A stretch of 64,000 bases of DNA from Anaerolineae bacterium (GTDB lineage Bacteria > Chloroflexota > Anaerolineae > Aggregatilineales > Phototrophicaceae). The first letter of the stretch is position 1. The number at the start of each line of letters is the position of its first letter. Where the stretch lies: contig JAJEGA010000033.1 of the NCBI GenBank assembly GCA_022820125.1, forward strand, positions 1 through 64,000, read 5' to 3'. Below the pieces are notes generated by a model. That model was not told the origin of the DNA and did no database searches. It was given only the letters and a program-made list of their open reading frames with translations. Made by a program: the position numbers and the translations under genes. Positions 62,844-64,000 of this stretch are shown here, piece after piece.

Positions 62844-62873
62844 TTGACGCTGAAAATCAGCGCGGATTATAAT
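62844..62873 (+). promoter_or_regulatory. Promoter with palindrome between -35 and -10
   Basis: TTGACG (62844-62849), 18-nt spacer, TATAAT (62868-62873). The spacer contains CGCTGA-AAA-TCAGCG (62848-62862), perfect 6-bp arms, overlapping the -35 end: the arrangement of a repressor operator. ATG 62942 lies 68 nt downstream. Confidence 0.75.
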
Positions 62874-62941
62874 TCGGTTATGGTTGCCCGCGGGCGATGG
62901 GCGCGTCAGCAGCCGCATCCGTCGATGAAAGGAAGACATCT

Positions 62942-63877
62942 ATGGCCTCCGATTCCGTAATAAACATCAGAGGACTGTCGAAGACTTACGGCTCCGGCAA
63001 AAAGCAAACGCTGGCGCTGAATCGACTCGACCTCTCGGTGGCTCAGGGGGAGATCTTCGGTTATCTGGGACCGAACGGCGCGGGCAAAACAACAACGATT
63101 CGACTCCTGCTGGATCTGATTCGCCCCAGCGCCGGCTCGGCAACGATCTTCGGCTTGGATATCCGCGCCGACAGCGTCGAGATTCACCGGCGAATCGGCT
63201 TTTTTCCCGCTGAGTTGAGCTTGTGGGAAGGGCGCACTGGCGACCAGATCATCAATTATGTCGCCAGCGTGCGCGGCGATACCAAAGGCATCGTGAAACA
63301 CGCGGACGAACTGGCGGAGCGCCTCGACCTGGATACGAGCAAGAAGGTGCGCGACCTGTCTTCCGGGAACAAACGCAAGCTCGGCCTCGTTATCGCCATG
63401 ATGCACTCGCCCGAGCTGCTCATCCTTGACGAGCCCACCGGCGGGCTGGACCCGTTGGTGCAGCAGACCTTCCACGAGATGATGGACGAATATCGCGCCA
63501 AAGGCAAAACGGTATTCCTGTCGTCGCATGTGCTAAGTGAAGTTCAGGCAATTTGTGATCGCGTCGGCATCTTGCGCGATGGCGAGTTGAAGGCGGTTGA
63601 GTCTGTCGAGAAAATCACAAATGTCGAGTTCCAGTGGGTCGATGTCGTTTTCCGCGATGCCGTTCCCGCCGGCTTGCAGCAGCAGTTGGAGCGCCTGCCC
63701 GCGGTTACCAACGTCAGCACAAACGGCACGCGCGTTCGTATGCGGATGGTGGGTGATTTTGATCCGCTGCTGCGGGTGATCAGCGGCGGTTACGTCGAAA
63801 CGCTGCACATTGAGGAGCCGTCGCTGGAAGAGATCTTCCTGGCATTCTACAGCGGCGACAAGGAGAAAACAGAATGA
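62942..63877 (+). CDS. ABC transporter ATP-binding protein (exporter type)
   Basis: 311 residues from ATG 62942 (AAGGAAG seven bases upstream). Walker A 'GPNGAGKTT', Q-loop-region 'IGFFPAELSLWEGRTG', signature 'LSSGNKRKLGLV', Walker B 'LLILDEPTGG', H-loop 'LSSHVLSE'. The C-terminal 80 residues are typical of CcmA/DrrA-type drug or lipid exporters. Overlaps the permease start as ATGA. The operator-like palindrome upstream suggests control by a regulator outside the window. Confidence 0.93.
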   Translation: MASDSVINIRGLSKTYGSGKKQTLALNRLDLSVAQGEIFGYLGPNGAGKTTTIRLLLDLIRPSAGSATIFGLDIRADSVEIHRRIGFFPAELSLWEGRTGDQIINYVASVRGDTKGIVKHADELAERLDLDTSKKVRDLSSGNKRKLGLVIAMMHSPELLILDEPTGGLDPLVQQTFHEMMDEYRAKGKTVFLSSHVLSEVQAICDRVGILRDGELKAVESVEKITNVEFQWVDVVFRDAVPAGLQQQLERLPAVTNVSTNGTRVRMRMVGDFDPLLRVISGGYVETLHIEEPSLEEIFLAFYSGDKEKTE

Positions 63878-64000
63878 CCGGCATCGTAATTGGCAATACG
63901 CTGCGCACATCCTGGAAGCAAATCCTCTACTGGGGCCTTGGGCTTGGCGCGCTTGGGCTTTACATCGATTTCATCGCTATGAGCCCGGATATCATTTCGG
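63874..64000 (+). CDS. ABC transporter permease, partial (N-terminus)
   Basis: ATG 63874 overlaps the ATPase stop. 42 residues visible: 'MTGIVIGNTLRTSWKQ' then a first membrane segment 'ILYWGLGLGALGLYIDFIAM'. Cut by the window end. By position it is the membrane subunit of the exporter. Confidence 0.8.
   Translation, partial: MTGIVIGNTLRTSWKQILYWGLGLGALGLYIDFIAMSPDIIS

Overview
The window looks like a chromosomal stretch of a moderately GC-rich bacterium, most likely an uncultured member of the Chloroflexota (Anaerolineae-like). That placement is an inference. It rests on the style of the peptide-binding protein, a lipoprotein pathway (lgt, lspA) next to phospholipid and glycolipid enzymes without any LPS gene, a Firmicutes-like mtaB-yqeY-pgpH-ybeY-dgkA order, and many short 'GTAGGGGCGA...TCGCCCCTAC' hairpin repeats. 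Start codons are mixed ATG/GTG/TTG, and several starts are fixed by good Shine-Dalgarno (SD) sequences. No phage, plasmid, CRISPR or transposase gene is present.

Layout. 1-9347: a housekeeping block (tRNA methylthiotransferase, YqeY, c-di-AMP phosphodiesterase, YbeY, undecaprenol/diacylglycerol kinase, a membrane-anchored TIM-barrel protein, a class IV aminotransferase) lying between two 139-bp direct repeats. 9348-18183: a sulfur cluster (thiosulfate sulfurtransferase, SufE, a trans-sulfuration PLP enzyme), then a frameshifted DUF952 gene, SDR, RraA-like, MFS and phosphotransferase genes, and lspA. 18184-26549: mostly minus-strand genes (GNAT, TPR, RDD, MBL-fold, CaCA antiporter, S9 peptidase, L,D-transpeptidase) with two MITE-like elements. 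26926-36135: plus-strand lon, alpha/beta hydrolase, GH13 enzyme, glpK and two oligopeptide ABC permeases. 36263-42454: minus-strand binding protein with permuted domain order, MBL hydrolase, lgt, CDP-alcohol transferase and MFS, plus tRNA-Pro(CGG). 42586-50476: phosphatase, an orphan 52-aa gene, a secreted protein, a UgtP-like glycosyltransferase, an M50 protease, an HD protein, a Rossmann protein and a four-PDZ secreted protein. 50519-64000: rny, recX, tRNA-Cys(GCA), a zinc-ribbon protein, PIG-L, nth-like, two tandem MFS paralogues, lysS, serS and the start of an ABC exporter.

Most notable. (i) The peptide-binding protein at 36263-37945 carries the usual N-terminal segment of its family at its C-terminus: a circular permutation with a new signal peptide. 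(ii) Four elements (18810-19083, 24571-24763, 39003-39195, 46090-46315) share terminal inverted repeats CAGGGCAATCGCNNCAAA. Three of them have imperfect 10-bp target duplications, so they form a MITE family with two different cores. (iii) The GTAGGGGCGA hairpin family shows compensatory changes in its stems. (iv) LysRS has a C-terminal extension of about 100 residues. (v) Several sigma70-type promoters can be read directly, one with a palindrome between -35 and -10.
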